64,000 nucleotides of DNA from Streptomyces sp. NBRC 110611 (GTDB lineage Bacteria; Actinomycetota; Actinomycetes; Streptomycetales; Streptomycetaceae). A program made the translations under genes and the position numbers. The stretch lies in assembly GCF_001590865.1 (NCBI RefSeq), contig NZ_BBUY01000015.1, positions 113,147 to 177,146 of the forward strand, in the 5' to 3' direction. Of the stretch, positions 51,321-59,206 are shown piece by piece. Each line of letters begins with the position of its first letter. Position 1 is the stretch's first letter. The notes beneath the pieces are model-generated. The model saw only the letters and a list, made by a program, of their open reading frames with translations, made no database searches and was not told the origin of the DNA.

Positions 51321-51974
51321 TCAGTCGTCGTCGCCGAGCACCGGTTCCGGCAGCGTGCCGGCGTTGTGCTCCAACAGGCGCCAGCCGCGCGCGCCCTCGC
51401 CCAGTACCGACCAGCAGCAGTTCGACAGGCCGCCCAGGCCCTCCCAGTGGTGGGCCTCCAGGCCGAGCAGCCGGCCGATAGTGGTGCGGATCGTGCCGCC
51501 ATGGCTGACGACGACCAGGGTGCCGTTCTCGGGCAGTTTGTCGGCGTGGCCGAGCACCACGGGGGCGGAGCGGTCGGCAACCTCGGTCTCCAGCTCGCCG
51601 CCGCCCCGGCGGACCGGCTCACCGCGCTTCCAGGCGGTGTACTGCTCGCCGTACCGCGCGAGGATCTCGTCGTGCGTCAGACCCTGCCAGGAGCCCGCGT
51701 AGGTCTCCCGGAGGGCGGCGTCGTGCGTCACTTCGAGGCGGGTGAGGGCGGCCAGCTCACCGGCGGTGTCCGCGGCGCGCCGGAGGTCGGAGGCGATGAT
51801 CGCGTCCGGGCGCAGGGACGCGAGCAGCCGGGCCGCCCGCCGCGCCTGGGCCCGGCCCGTCTCGGTCAGCTCGATGTCCGTGGACCCCTGGAAGCGGCGT
51901 TCCAGATTCCAGGCCGTCTGGCCGTGCCGCCACAGGACAATGCGGCGGCCCGGGGCGCGCGTGGTGCCGTTCAG
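51321..51974 (-). CDS. Histidine phosphatase family protein, probable CTG start
   Basis: The 217-residue phosphatase has the catalytic RHG in VLWRHGQTAWN, the ASDLRRAADTA segment and the second His in VVSHGGTIR, a phosphoglycerate-mutase-like fold. No ATG, GTG or TTG lies between the rsfS stop and the RHG motif. The codon that would start the expected NGTTRAPGRR protein is CTG (51974-51972), overlapping the rsfS TGA (CTGA) and preceded by GGGGAG at ideal spacing, so initiation at CTG is likely. The substrate is unknown; some relatives dephosphorylate sugar phosphates. Confidence 0.85.
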   Translation of the reverse strand: MNGTTRAPGRRIVLWRHGQTAWNLERRFQGSTDIELTETGRAQARRAARLLASLRPDAIIASDLRRAADTAGELAALTRLEVTHDAALRETYAGSWQGLTHDEILARYGEQYTAWKRGEPVRRGGGELETEVADRSAPVVLGHADKLPENGTLVVVSHGGTIRTTIGRLLGLEAHHWEGLGGLSNCCWSVLGEGARGWRLLEHNAGTLPEPVLGDDD

Positions 51975-52405
51975 AACCGCTCCCCGTCCTGCCCGCCGGC
52001 CGTGGCCTCGGCGTGCGCGGCGGCCTTGCCGCGGGTGGCCCTGGCCTCCTCCGGAAGGTCGATCTCCGGGCAGTCCTTCCACAGCCGCTCGAGCGCGTAG
52101 AACACCCGCTCCTCGCTGTGCTGGACGTGTACGACGATGTCGACGTAGTCGAGCAGCACCCAACGGGCTTCGCGGTCGCCCTCGCGGCGGACCGGCTTGG
52201 CGCCCAGGTCCTTGTTGAGCCGTTCCTCGATCTCGTCGACGATCGCCTTGACCTGGCGGTCAGTGGGCGCCGAGGCGAGCAGGAAGGCATCGGTGATCGA
52301 GAGGACGTCACTGACGTCGTACGCGATGATGTCGTGCGCGAGCTTGTCGGCCGCGGCCTGGGCGGCGGCGTTGATGAGCTCGATGGAACGGTCCGTGGCG
52401 GTCAC
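51971..52405 (-). CDS. rsfS: Ribosome silencing factor RsfS
   Basis: The 144-residue DUF143 protein has the fold core ELINAAAQAAADKLAHDI, LSITDAFLLASAPTDRQVKAIVDEIEERL and WVLLDYVDIVVHVQHSEERVFYALERLW. RsfS binds L14 and blocks subunit joining in starvation. The GTG at 52405 has GGAAAG 6 nt upstream. It is conserved downstream of nadD in bacteria; here the LCP-like gene lies between them. Confidence 0.95.
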   Translation of the reverse strand: MTATDRSIELINAAAQAAADKLAHDIIAYDVSDVLSITDAFLLASAPTDRQVKAIVDEIEERLNKDLGAKPVRREGDREARWVLLDYVDIVVHVQHSEERVFYALERLWKDCPEIDLPEEARATRGKAAAHAEATAGGQDGERF

Positions 52406-52771
52406 AAGCGGCTTTCCGGGTCGAGGGCTGCCTCTCCGGCGGCTGGGGTACTCCCCCAGCCGACGCCGGGGATCCCGCCGGCGTGGGCCGGAGGGAGGGC
52501 GGACGGCGCTGGGCGCAGCCTCGGCGCGCGTCGCGGTCCCCTGAGCAGCTGGATCAGCGGTCAGATACCCCTCAAGGGTCTCACGGACCACCGACACTCC
52601 CGGCAGCGTTTTCGAACCCGTGGCCCAGACACGGCGTCCGCGCAGGTCAGAGGCTCGCTCGCCGTCGCCGGAAGCGCCCCGGCCGCCCGCGCCACAGCAC
52701 GGGCCGGGGCCTGGCCGGGCGGTTCCCCGGCTACGCCGTCTCCCCGCCGGGCGGCCGCCCCTTCCCGTCGC
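52406..52771. other. Spacer between LCP-like gene and rsfS
   Basis: No gene is visible in these 366 bp. The dyad at 52439-52461 (CGGCTGGGG/CCCCAGCCG about a short centre) is of a type I recall as recurrent in Streptomyces spacers. A GC-rich tract follows. The rsfS promoter is probably here or upstream of nadD. Confidence 0.5.
52439..52461. repeat. GC-rich palindrome upstream of rsfS
   Basis: CGGCTGGGG pairs with CCCCAGCCG across a small centre (TACTC). It is 34 bp upstream of rsfS and could be a terminator for the LCP-like gene or a dispersed palindromic element. Confidence 0.55.
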
Positions 52772-54691
52772 TCAGCCCTTGTAGTCCCGCCCCAGTACGA
52801 CCTGGATGTCGGCGTTCGCGGGGGCCTTGCCCTGCTTGACCGAGCCGGCCGGCAGGCCCAGCGTCTTGGCGATCTCGGTGGCCTTCGCCTTCTGGGCGGC
52901 GTCCGCGTAGCTCACCTCGGAGGTGGCCCGGGCCGCGCTGTCGGTGCCGTCGTCCACGAAGGTGTAGCCGCCGTTGACCAGCGCGACCTGCGCCTTGCCG
53001 GTGGCTTCCTTGGTGCCGGTGGCGTTGCGGACGGCGACCCGGGCGGTCGCGTCGGGGGCGGTCTTCCTGACCGATCCGCCGAGCACATCCTTGACCACGC
53101 TCGCCGCGGTGGACGGACTGAGCGTGCCGTTCGCCTCCACCGGCAGCACGGTCGTGGTGTACGCACCGGTCTTGGCCAGTTCCGCGCGCCGCGCCAGCGA
53201 GCTGCCCAGCTGGGCCTCGGTGAGCGGCGGGTCGAGCACCTGTAGCAGCGCCTTCACCGTGGCGGTGGCGCCGTCGGCATCGCTGGAGAGCTTCTTCAGG
53301 GTCGCCTGCATGACCTGCCCGAACCGCCGCAGCTGCACGGTCTGGCTCTCGCCGGACGCCTGGTAGGTGGCGTAACCGACGGCGGCCCGGCCGCCCAGGT
53401 CCTGGGCGCGCCCCTGCTTGACCACCGGGGAGTCGCCCTCCTTGGCGCCGGGCACGGTGGCGTCGGTATCGAGGGTGATACCGCCGACCGTCTCGACGAG
53501 GTTCTCCAGGTAGGGGGTGTCCAGCCGCCAGGTGGCCTTCAGGTCGGCGCCCAGGAGGCCGTTGAGGGAGTCCCGGGTCGGCTCGGCGCCGTCGTCCGTG
53601 ACGGCCTTGCCGAGGGTCGTGGTGGTGCCGTCGTCCTTGGGGACGACCAGGCTGTTGGGCAGCAGGACGGTGGTGCCCTTGTGGGTGGTCTCGTTGTCGA
53701 CGAGCAGCGCGGTGGAGCTCTTGCCGCTCTTGATGTCCCGCAGATGCACGACGAGGACATCGCGCTTCTGCCCGCCCGCCTCGGCCTGGCCGCCGGCCTG
53801 CGGGCCGTCCAGGCCGGGCAGTTTGCCCGCCCACCACAGGTAGCCCACACCGCCGGCGACCAGCAGGGCCAGGACGACGCAGAGCGCGACGAACCGGCTG
53901 CGGCCGCGCCGTTTGGCCTCCTCACGGCGCTCGGTGCGGCTCTCGGTGAACTTCAGCCAGTCGATGACGTCTTCGGAGTCCTCGTCCGGCTCCTCGATGA
54001 AGGAGAACTGTTCGGTGCGGTATTCGGGGGGCGAGGCGGGGGACGCGGACGGTGCGGGTCCGGACGAGGTGGCGGCAGCCGACGACGGGGACGACGGGGA
54101 GGACGCGGCAGCCGCCGAGGGCGGCGACGGCTGGTGGGCCGACTGGGCCTGCTGGGCCTGCTGCGGGATCCACTCCTGCTGCGGTCGCTGCGGGTGGGGC
54201 TGCTGCTGGGGCTGGATGTACGGGTCGTACTGCTGGGGGTAGCCGGGCTGGGCCGGCGCCTGATGGCCGCCGTACGGGTCATAGCCGTACTCGGGACGGC
54301 CCGCCTGGGTCTGCTGTTCCCGGTAACCCTGCTGTTCCTGGTACCCGTGTTGTTCCTGGTACCCCTGCTGCTCCTGGTATCCCTGCTGCCCCTGCTGTCC
54401 GCCGTACGGGTCGTAGCCCTGGTAACCGGACGGGGCGGGCGTACCGGCGCCCTGCCGCCCATAGGGGTCGTACGGGTCGTAGTACTGCCCGTACGACGAC
54501 TGCCCGCCGTCGTGGTGGACGGGCTGCCCGTAGGCGTCGTAGGTGTGGCCCGGCCGCCCCTGCTGCTCCTGGGCGTACGGGTCGTGGGCGTACGGGTCGT
54601 GGGCGTACGGGTCGTGGGCGTACGGGTCGTGGGCGTACGGGTCGTGGGCGTACGGGTCCTGCGGCCCGTACGGGTCCTGCCGGTCGCTCAC
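52772..54691 (-). CDS. LCP (LytR-CpsA-Psr)-like protein with long repeat-rich N-terminus
   Basis: The 639-residue protein has a disordered cytoplasmic N-terminus of about 260 residues with YAHDP and QGYQEQ repeats, a basic patch (RREEAKRRGRSR), one TM helix (VALCVVLALLVAGGVGYLWW, about 268-287), an LCP-like domain (about 305-470) and a LytR C-terminal domain (RVAVRNATGTKEATGKAQ). LCP enzymes attach polymers to peptidoglycan using conserved Arg/Asp residues. Here the IPRD motif reads VLLPNSLVVP, and the YVRxR region is YATYQASGES, so several key residues are missing. It may be a non-catalytic envelope scaffold. It lies between rsfS and nadD, as in relatives. Confidence 0.85.
   Translation of the reverse strand: MSDRQDPYGPQDPYAHDPYAHDPYAHDPYAHDPYAHDPYAQEQQGRPGHTYDAYGQPVHHDGGQSSYGQYYDPYDPYGRQGAGTPAPSGYQGYDPYGGQQGQQGYQEQQGYQEQHGYQEQQGYREQQTQAGRPEYGYDPYGGHQAPAQPGYPQQYDPYIQPQQQPHPQRPQQEWIPQQAQQAQSAHQPSPPSAAAASSPSSPSSAAATSSGPAPSASPASPPEYRTEQFSFIEEPDEDSEDVIDWLKFTESRTERREEAKRRGRSRFVALCVVLALLVAGGVGYLWWAGKLPGLDGPQAGGQAEAGGQKRDVLVVHLRDIKSGKSSTALLVDNETTHKGTTVLLPNSLVVPKDDGTTTTLGKAVTDDGAEPTRDSLNGLLGADLKATWRLDTPYLENLVETVGGITLDTDATVPGAKEGDSPVVKQGRAQDLGGRAAVGYATYQASGESQTVQLRRFGQVMQATLKKLSSDADGATATVKALLQVLDPPLTEAQLGSSLARRAELAKTGAYTTTVLPVEANGTLSPSTAASVVKDVLGGSVRKTAPDATARVAVRNATGTKEATGKAQVALVNGGYTFVDDGTDSAARATSEVSYADAAQKAKATEIAKTLGLPAGSVKQGKAPANADIQVVLGRDYKG
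54314..54385. repeat. Four 18-bp coding repeats (QGYQEQ) in the LCP-like gene
   Basis: Four consecutive 18-bp units of the type CTGTTCCTGGTACCCGTG encode hexapeptides Q-G-Y-x-E-Q on the minus strand. Divergence between units is mostly synonymous. Confidence 0.85.
54571..54660. repeat. Six 15-bp coding repeats (YAHDP) in the LCP-like gene
   Basis: Six units of GGGCGTACGGGTCGT, five identical and the last ending CCT, encode the pentapeptide D-P-Y-A-H/Q on the minus strand, right after the start codon. Near-perfect identity indicates recent expansion and likely copy-number variation. Confidence 0.92.
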
Positions 54692-54715
54692 CGGTACCCC
54701 TTTCCGTCGGCCCCG

Positions 54716-55327
54716 TCAGCAGTCGTCGCGGTACAGCTGCTTCTTGTCGATGTAGCGCACCACACCGTCCGGCACCAGGTACCAGACCGGTTCCCCCTGG
54801 GCGACGCGCGCCCGGCAGTCGGTCGAGGAGATGGCGAGCGCGGGCACCTCGACCAGGGAGACCGCTCCCTCGGGAAGCCCGGGGTCCGCGAGGACGTGGC
54901 CGGGCCTGGTCACCCCGATGAAGTGGGCGAGCGAGACCAGCTCGGCGGCGTCGTGCCAGGTGAGGATCTGGCTGAGCGCGTCGGCGCCGGTGATGAAGAA
55001 CAGGTCCGCGTCACGGTGCTCCGCGCGCAGATCACGCAGCGTGTCTATGGTGTACGTCTTGCCGCCGCGGTCGATGTCGATACGGCTGACGGAGAACTGG
55101 GGGTTCGAGGCCGTGGCGATGACCGTCATCAGGTAGCGGTCCTCGGCCGGGGACACCTTCTTGTGGCTCTTCTGCCACGGCTGTCCCGTGGGTACGAAGA
55201 TGACCTCGTCGAGGTGGAACTGGCTGGCCACCTCGCTGGCGGCGACCAGGTGTCCGTGGTGGATCGGGTCGAACGTCCCGCCCATCACTCCGAGTCGCCG
55301 CTTCACGGGCTCTGTGTGCTCTCCCAT
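54716..55327 (-). CDS. nadD: Nicotinate-nucleotide adenylyltransferase
   Basis: The 203-residue enzyme makes deamido-NAD from nicotinate mononucleotide and ATP. It has GGTFDPIHHGHL near residue 16, the FVPTGQPWQK substrate loop and the C-terminal AISSTDCRARVAQG motif. Start candidates begin MGEHTEPVKRR. It is followed after 24 bp by the LCP-like gene and then rsfS, the conserved nadD-(LCP)-rsfS order. Confidence 0.96.
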   Translation of the reverse strand: MGEHTEPVKRRLGVMGGTFDPIHHGHLVAASEVASQFHLDEVIFVPTGQPWQKSHKKVSPAEDRYLMTVIATASNPQFSVSRIDIDRGGKTYTIDTLRDLRAEHRDADLFFITGADALSQILTWHDAAELVSLAHFIGVTRPGHVLADPGLPEGAVSLVEVPALAISSTDCRARVAQGEPVWYLVPDGVVRYIDKKQLYRDDC

Positions 55328-55379
55328 GCGTGCAGACCCTACTGGGCGGGGCGCGATGCCGGAGTACGGGTGTCCGGGC

Positions 55380-55541
55380 TCAGCGGTCCCGGTTGAAGCG
55401 GGTGGTGATCCAGAGCAGGAGGAGCAGGACGACCAGGGCGCCGCCGCCGGTCAGGTAGGGGTTCAGGCTGGCGTGACCGCCGCCGTGGCCGGGCTCGGCG
55501 GCCAGGGAGACCAGGGACTGTGCGGTGGTGTGCAGGCTCAT
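55380..55541 (-). CDS. Tiny membrane protein (53 aa)
   Basis: The protein starts MSLHTTAQSLVSLAAE, has a Gly/His-rich linker with NPYLTGGG, then one TM helix (ALVVLLLLLWITT) and a basic end (RFNRDR). Similar short proteins occur beside nadD in Streptomyces as far as I recall. The ribosome site is weak. It could be an envelope or division accessory; no function is known. Confidence 0.65.
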   Translation of the reverse strand: MSLHTTAQSLVSLAAEPGHGGGHASLNPYLTGGGALVVLLLLLWITTRFNRDR

Positions 55542-55725
55542 CGTCGGCAGGACCAATCCGGGCTGGGGTCGGGCAGAGACTTCGACCACATCGTAAGCGT
55601 CGGCTCACTGCGGGCTCACGGCGACTCCACCCGGTGGCGCCGGGAACGACCGACGGCACTCGGGACGACCGGTGGCGCCCGGAGCGGCCGGCGGGTCGGT
55701 CCTTGCCGTGAGCTGCCCGGCGGGG

Positions 55726-55875
55726 TCAGTCCTTGCCGTAACCGCGCAGCAGGAACCAGGCGAGCAGGACGGCGCCGACGACGCCGACGATGATCACGGT
55801 GCGCAGGAGCCATCCGGGGCCCGTCTGGTGGGCGGGGTCCTGGGCGGCGGCGAGCAGCACGCTCGGATGCGGCAT
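55726..55875 (-). CDS. Tiny membrane protein (49 aa)
   Basis: The protein is MPHPSVLLAAAQDP, a short linker (HQTGPGWLL), one TM helix (TVIIVGVVGAVLLAWFLL) and a basic end (RGYGKD). A GGAGGGAG lies about 10 nt before the ATG at 55875. Its layout (soluble start, TM, short basic tail) parallels the 53-residue protein 190 bp downstream, so they may be functionally paired. Confidence 0.68.
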   Translation of the reverse strand: MPHPSVLLAAAQDPAHQTGPGWLLRTVIIVGVVGAVLLAWFLLRGYGKD

Positions 55876-56047
55876 GACGGTGCGCTCCCTCCGGTAGCGG
55901 CCCGAGCGGTCGGGCAACAGGCCTGTGCGGTCACGGTGCGACCTGTGCGGTCACTGGTGCGATCGCCAGCGTACGCCCGAGCATCCAATCGACTGTCGGC
56001 GGCGTCCTCTAGGCTGAACGCACGCAGTCGAACAGGGGGAGGCCCCA

Positions 56048-57166
56048 ATGACGGAGAGCCCAGGCGGCGCGAACGTACCGAGCCGGGACCGGCGGCGATT
56101 CCCCGGAATCTCCTCGCGGTCGTACGAGCATCCGGCCGACCGCTCGGCGCTGGTGGCGCTGCGCAAGCTGAGCGGTTTCGACACCGTGTTCAAGACGCTC
56201 AGCGGCCTGCTGCCGGAGCGCAGTCTTCGGCTGCTGTTCCTGTCGGATTCGGTGCGGGTCGGCGACCAGCAGTTCTCACACCTGAACGACATGCTGCGGG
56301 ACGCCTGCCACATCCTGGACCTGGAGAAGGTCCCGCCGATGTACGTCAATCAGGACCCGCAGCCCAATGCGATGTGCATCGGTCTGGACGAGCCGATCAT
56401 CGTGGTCACGACGGGTCTGGTCGAGCTGCTCGACGAGGAGGAGATGCGGGCGGTCATCGGCCATGAGGTCGGCCATGCGCTGTCCGGGCACGCCGTCTAC
56501 CGCACGATCCTGCTGTTCCTGACGAATCTGGCCACGAAGGTCGCCTGGATCCCGCTCGGCAACGTCGCGATCATGGGGATCGTGGCGGCGCTGCGCGAGT
56601 GGTTCCGCAAGTCGGAGCTGTCCGCCGACCGCGCCGGGCTGCTGGTCGGGCAGGACCTCCAGGCCTCCATGCGCGGGCTGATGAAGCTGGCCGGCGGCAA
56701 CCACCTGCACGAGATGAACGTGGACGCGTTCCTCAAGCAGGCCGACGAGTACGAGTCCGGCGGCGATCTGCGCGACTCCGTGCTGAAGATCCTCAACCTG
56801 CTGCCGCGCAGCCACCCGTTCACGACCGTACGGGCGGCCGAGCTGAAGAAGTGGGCGGCCAGCCGCGACTACCAGCGGATCATGGACGGCCACTACCCGC
56901 ACCGGGACGAGGACAAGGACACATCGGTCTCCGACTCGTTCCGCGACTCCGCGGCGCACTACGCCGATTCGGTGCGCAACAGCAAGGACCCGCTGATGGG
57001 TCTGGTCCGCGATATCGCGGGCGGCGCGGGCGACTTGGGCGGCAAGCTGCGGGACACGGTCTTCCGCGGCGGCTCGCGCTCCGGCGGCACCGGCGGTGCC
57101 AACGGCTCCGGCGGTACGGGCCGCTCGGGCGGCACGGACAGCACGGGCGACTCGGACGGTTCCTGA
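56048..57166 (+). CDS. M48 family zinc metallopeptidase
   Basis: The 372-residue protein has HEVGHALSGH near residue 138, the third ligand Glu in KSELSADRAG near 194, and one or two hydrophobic segments between them (ILLFLTNLATKVAWIPLGNVAIMGIVAAL), consistent with a membrane-associated HtpX/Oma1-like protease. A disordered Gly/Ser/Thr tail of about 45 residues closes the protein. It reads away from the nadD cluster and converges on the SCO2584-like gene. Membrane-protein quality control is a plausible role. Confidence 0.9.
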   Translation: MTESPGGANVPSRDRRRFPGISSRSYEHPADRSALVALRKLSGFDTVFKTLSGLLPERSLRLLFLSDSVRVGDQQFSHLNDMLRDACHILDLEKVPPMYVNQDPQPNAMCIGLDEPIIVVTTGLVELLDEEEMRAVIGHEVGHALSGHAVYRTILLFLTNLATKVAWIPLGNVAIMGIVAALREWFRKSELSADRAGLLVGQDLQASMRGLMKLAGGNHLHEMNVDAFLKQADEYESGGDLRDSVLKILNLLPRSHPFTTVRAAELKKWAASRDYQRIMDGHYPHRDEDKDTSVSDSFRDSAAHYADSVRNSKDPLMGLVRDIAGGAGDLGGKLRDTVFRGGSRSGGTGGANGSGGTGRSGGTDSTGDSDGS

Positions 57167-57208
57167 GCGGCTCCGGGCCCTGCCGTCGAACTCCCGTCTG
57201 CCGGGGCA

Positions 57209-58333
57209 CTAGCGGATCGGGCGGGTCGGCTTCGGTTCGGCGGAGGGGGCCAGCTCGCCGCAGAGCGGCGGGTTGACCAGGTCCCGGGTGTAGGGGTCGG
57301 TGACCGCGGGCCGGTCGTCGCCGACGCGCTGGCCCGCGAACAGCGGGTGCAGGGCGTCGGCCGACTGTGCGGAGCAGGCCATCGGTCCGGCCTGCAGGCT
57401 GCTCCGCAGCAGCTCCAGGCGGTGGTCGCCGAGGTCGTCGCGGTCGATCCGGAAGTGCATCTCACGCCGGACGGTGACCAGGGAGGCCGCGCCCGGAGTG
57501 GCCTTGCCGATGTGCTGCCCCGCCCCGTCCTGCCGGGCGCCGGGCGCGGGCCGTACCGCGTAGACGAAGGTGTAGTCGGCGGCGACATCGAGCGCGTCGG
57601 GGCCCAGCTCCGAGGCGGAGAGCGTGCCGTCGACCCGTACGTCACGGTCCGCGAGCCGGGTCTCCTCGGGATCGAAACGGACGAGCCAGCCGGTCGCCGC
57701 GTGACGGCCGTTGTTGTCGGGGTGCGTCAGGCTCCGGTCGAACTGGTCGAGTTGGCCGGTGTCGATCAGCAGCCGTACCGGCCGGACGGATCCGCCGGTG
57801 AGGGCGGCCGGATCCAGCGAGGAGCGGACGATGTAGTCCTTGACGATGGTCAGGGCGGAGACGATCTGGCTGTCGGAGAAGTGCTCGGTGCGGGCGACGG
57901 CGGGCAGATTCACGCCGGCGGCGCCGATCCGGTAGTCGGCTGCCGGGCTGTGCGCGAAGAGGTCGTCGGGTGTCCCGCCCGGCACGGCCCCGGCCGGGGC
58001 CAGCGGCACCACCGCGGACCGCAGCGGCTGCGTACCGGCCGGCTCCGGGGCCTTGTACGGATGACGTATGCCCATGTAGACGGCCGTGCCGAAGGCGAGA
58101 ACGATCAGCAGCACCAGCAGGACGGCCTGCCGGGAGCCGCCCAGCCGCGCCCAGGCGTGCCGGGTCCGCACAGCGGGTGCGTGGTGCTCGCCGAGCCGCT
58201 CATCGGCGGAGAATTCCTGCAGGCGAGCAGCCCGGACGAACGATTCGTCGAAGACGACGGATCGGTACTCGTCCTCACCGCCTCCAGGGGCGCCGTTGGG
58301 CGTCCCTTCGGGAGGGTCACCAGGCCCGGCCAT
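57209..58333 (-). CDS. SCO2584-family spore-wall-associated membrane protein
   Basis: The 374-residue protein has a short N-terminal domain (DEYRSVVFDESFVRAARLQE) shared with the next gene, one TM helix (AVLLVLLIVLAFGTAVYMGI, about 80-99) and a large extracytoplasmic domain (about 100-374). As I recall, the S. coelicolor homologue SCO2584 is a member of the spore-wall-synthesising complex that interacts with MreB-linked proteins. The ATG at 58333 is preferred to one 9 codons upstream, but neither has a clear ribosome site. Its catalytic role, if any, is unknown. Confidence 0.8.
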   Translation of the reverse strand: MAGPGDPPEGTPNGAPGGGEDEYRSVVFDESFVRAARLQEFSADERLGEHHAPAVRTRHAWARLGGSRQAVLLVLLIVLAFGTAVYMGIRHPYKAPEPAGTQPLRSAVVPLAPAGAVPGGTPDDLFAHSPAADYRIGAAGVNLPAVARTEHFSDSQIVSALTIVKDYIVRSSLDPAALTGGSVRPVRLLIDTGQLDQFDRSLTHPDNNGRHAATGWLVRFDPEETRLADRDVRVDGTLSASELGPDALDVAADYTFVYAVRPAPGARQDGAGQHIGKATPGAASLVTVRREMHFRIDRDDLGDHRLELLRSSLQAGPMACSAQSADALHPLFAGQRVGDDRPAVTDPYTRDLVNPPLCGELAPSAEPKPTRPIR

Positions 58334-58440
58334 ACAACAAGAGTAGGTCCGCGAGGGCATGGATAAACGCCGGGACGGCGGGCAACTTCAGCCGACCGCC
58401 CCGTTTCGGGCGCCCGCTTCCCGGGCAGAGCGGCTCGCCG

Positions 58441-59109
58441 TTACTGCGGTCCGGTGACAGCGGAGGCCGAGGGACGCCCGGACCCCTCGGACGGCGGCGA
58501 CGGCAGGCCCGGCCGCGCCGTCCGGACGCTGTCCGCACCGCCCGTGGCGGGAGTGTCCACCCCGCTGGAGGTGGGCACCGGCGCCGGGCTCTGGTTCCGC
58601 CCCGACGCACCCCGGTAGACGGCGCTGAAAGCCAGCGCCACGAGGCCGACACCCATCACCACGGCCAGTACCCAGGCGACCGGCCGGTGCCAGCGGGTGC
58701 TGCCGCGGTAGGGGCGCAACGAGCCGCCGTACGGGCCGTACGGGCTGTGCGGCCCGTAGTCGCCGTACGCTCCGCCGTCGTCCTCGTACCCCTCGTCGCC
58801 GTATGCGTCGAAGCCGTCCGCTCCCGGGCCACGGCGCCTCCGGCGGCCGCGGCCGCCGGCCTCGCCCTGATCGTCGCCGTCGGGGCCGAAGCCGGGCCCC
58901 GAGCGGGCCGCCTCGGCCTCGGCGCGCGCTTCGGCGGCGGCCAGCAGGCGCTCGACCGCCGAGGGCTCGTGGATCTGCGCGGACCGTACGAATTCCTCGT
59001 CGAAGACCACGGAAGCGAAGTCCTCGTCCGCTCTTCCGTGGCTCCTGTGGTGGTGCTCGTCGGGCTCTTCGCCGTCCGGGAACGGCTTGCCCCCCACGTC
59101 GTCCGGCAC
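58441..59109 (-). CDS. SCO2583-family membrane protein
   Basis: The 222-residue protein shares the N-terminal motif (DFASVVFDEEFVRSAQIHEP) with its neighbour. An acidic and Arg-rich disordered region with YG-rich repeats (PHSPYGPYGGSLRPYRG) follows, then one TM helix (PVAWVLAVVMGVGLVALAFSAV) and a Pro/Ser-rich outside tail. It is 107 bp upstream of the SCO2584-like gene on the same strand. The two are likely paralogues by the N-terminal domain with different outer parts. Likely part of the sporulation envelope machinery; function unproven. Confidence 0.78.
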   Translation of the reverse strand: MPDDVGGKPFPDGEEPDEHHHRSHGRADEDFASVVFDEEFVRSAQIHEPSAVERLLAAAEARAEAEAARSGPGFGPDGDDQGEAGGRGRRRRRGPGADGFDAYGDEGYEDDGGAYGDYGPHSPYGPYGGSLRPYRGSTRWHRPVAWVLAVVMGVGLVALAFSAVYRGASGRNQSPAPVPTSSGVDTPATGGADSVRTARPGLPSPPSEGSGRPSASAVTGPQ

Positions 59110-59206
59110 CCGTCCAGGTTAGCCCCGAGCGGACGCTTTGGGCAGGGAGACAGAGGAGAGAAAGCGGGAGAGAGAGCGGCGGATCCGGGGCGGACGGGAC
59201 GACGGC

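Noticed and set aside
54571..54660. The 15-bp repeats as a CRISPR or regulatory array
   Set aside because: They are in-frame coding repeats (YAHDP) inside the LCP-like gene with no spacers.
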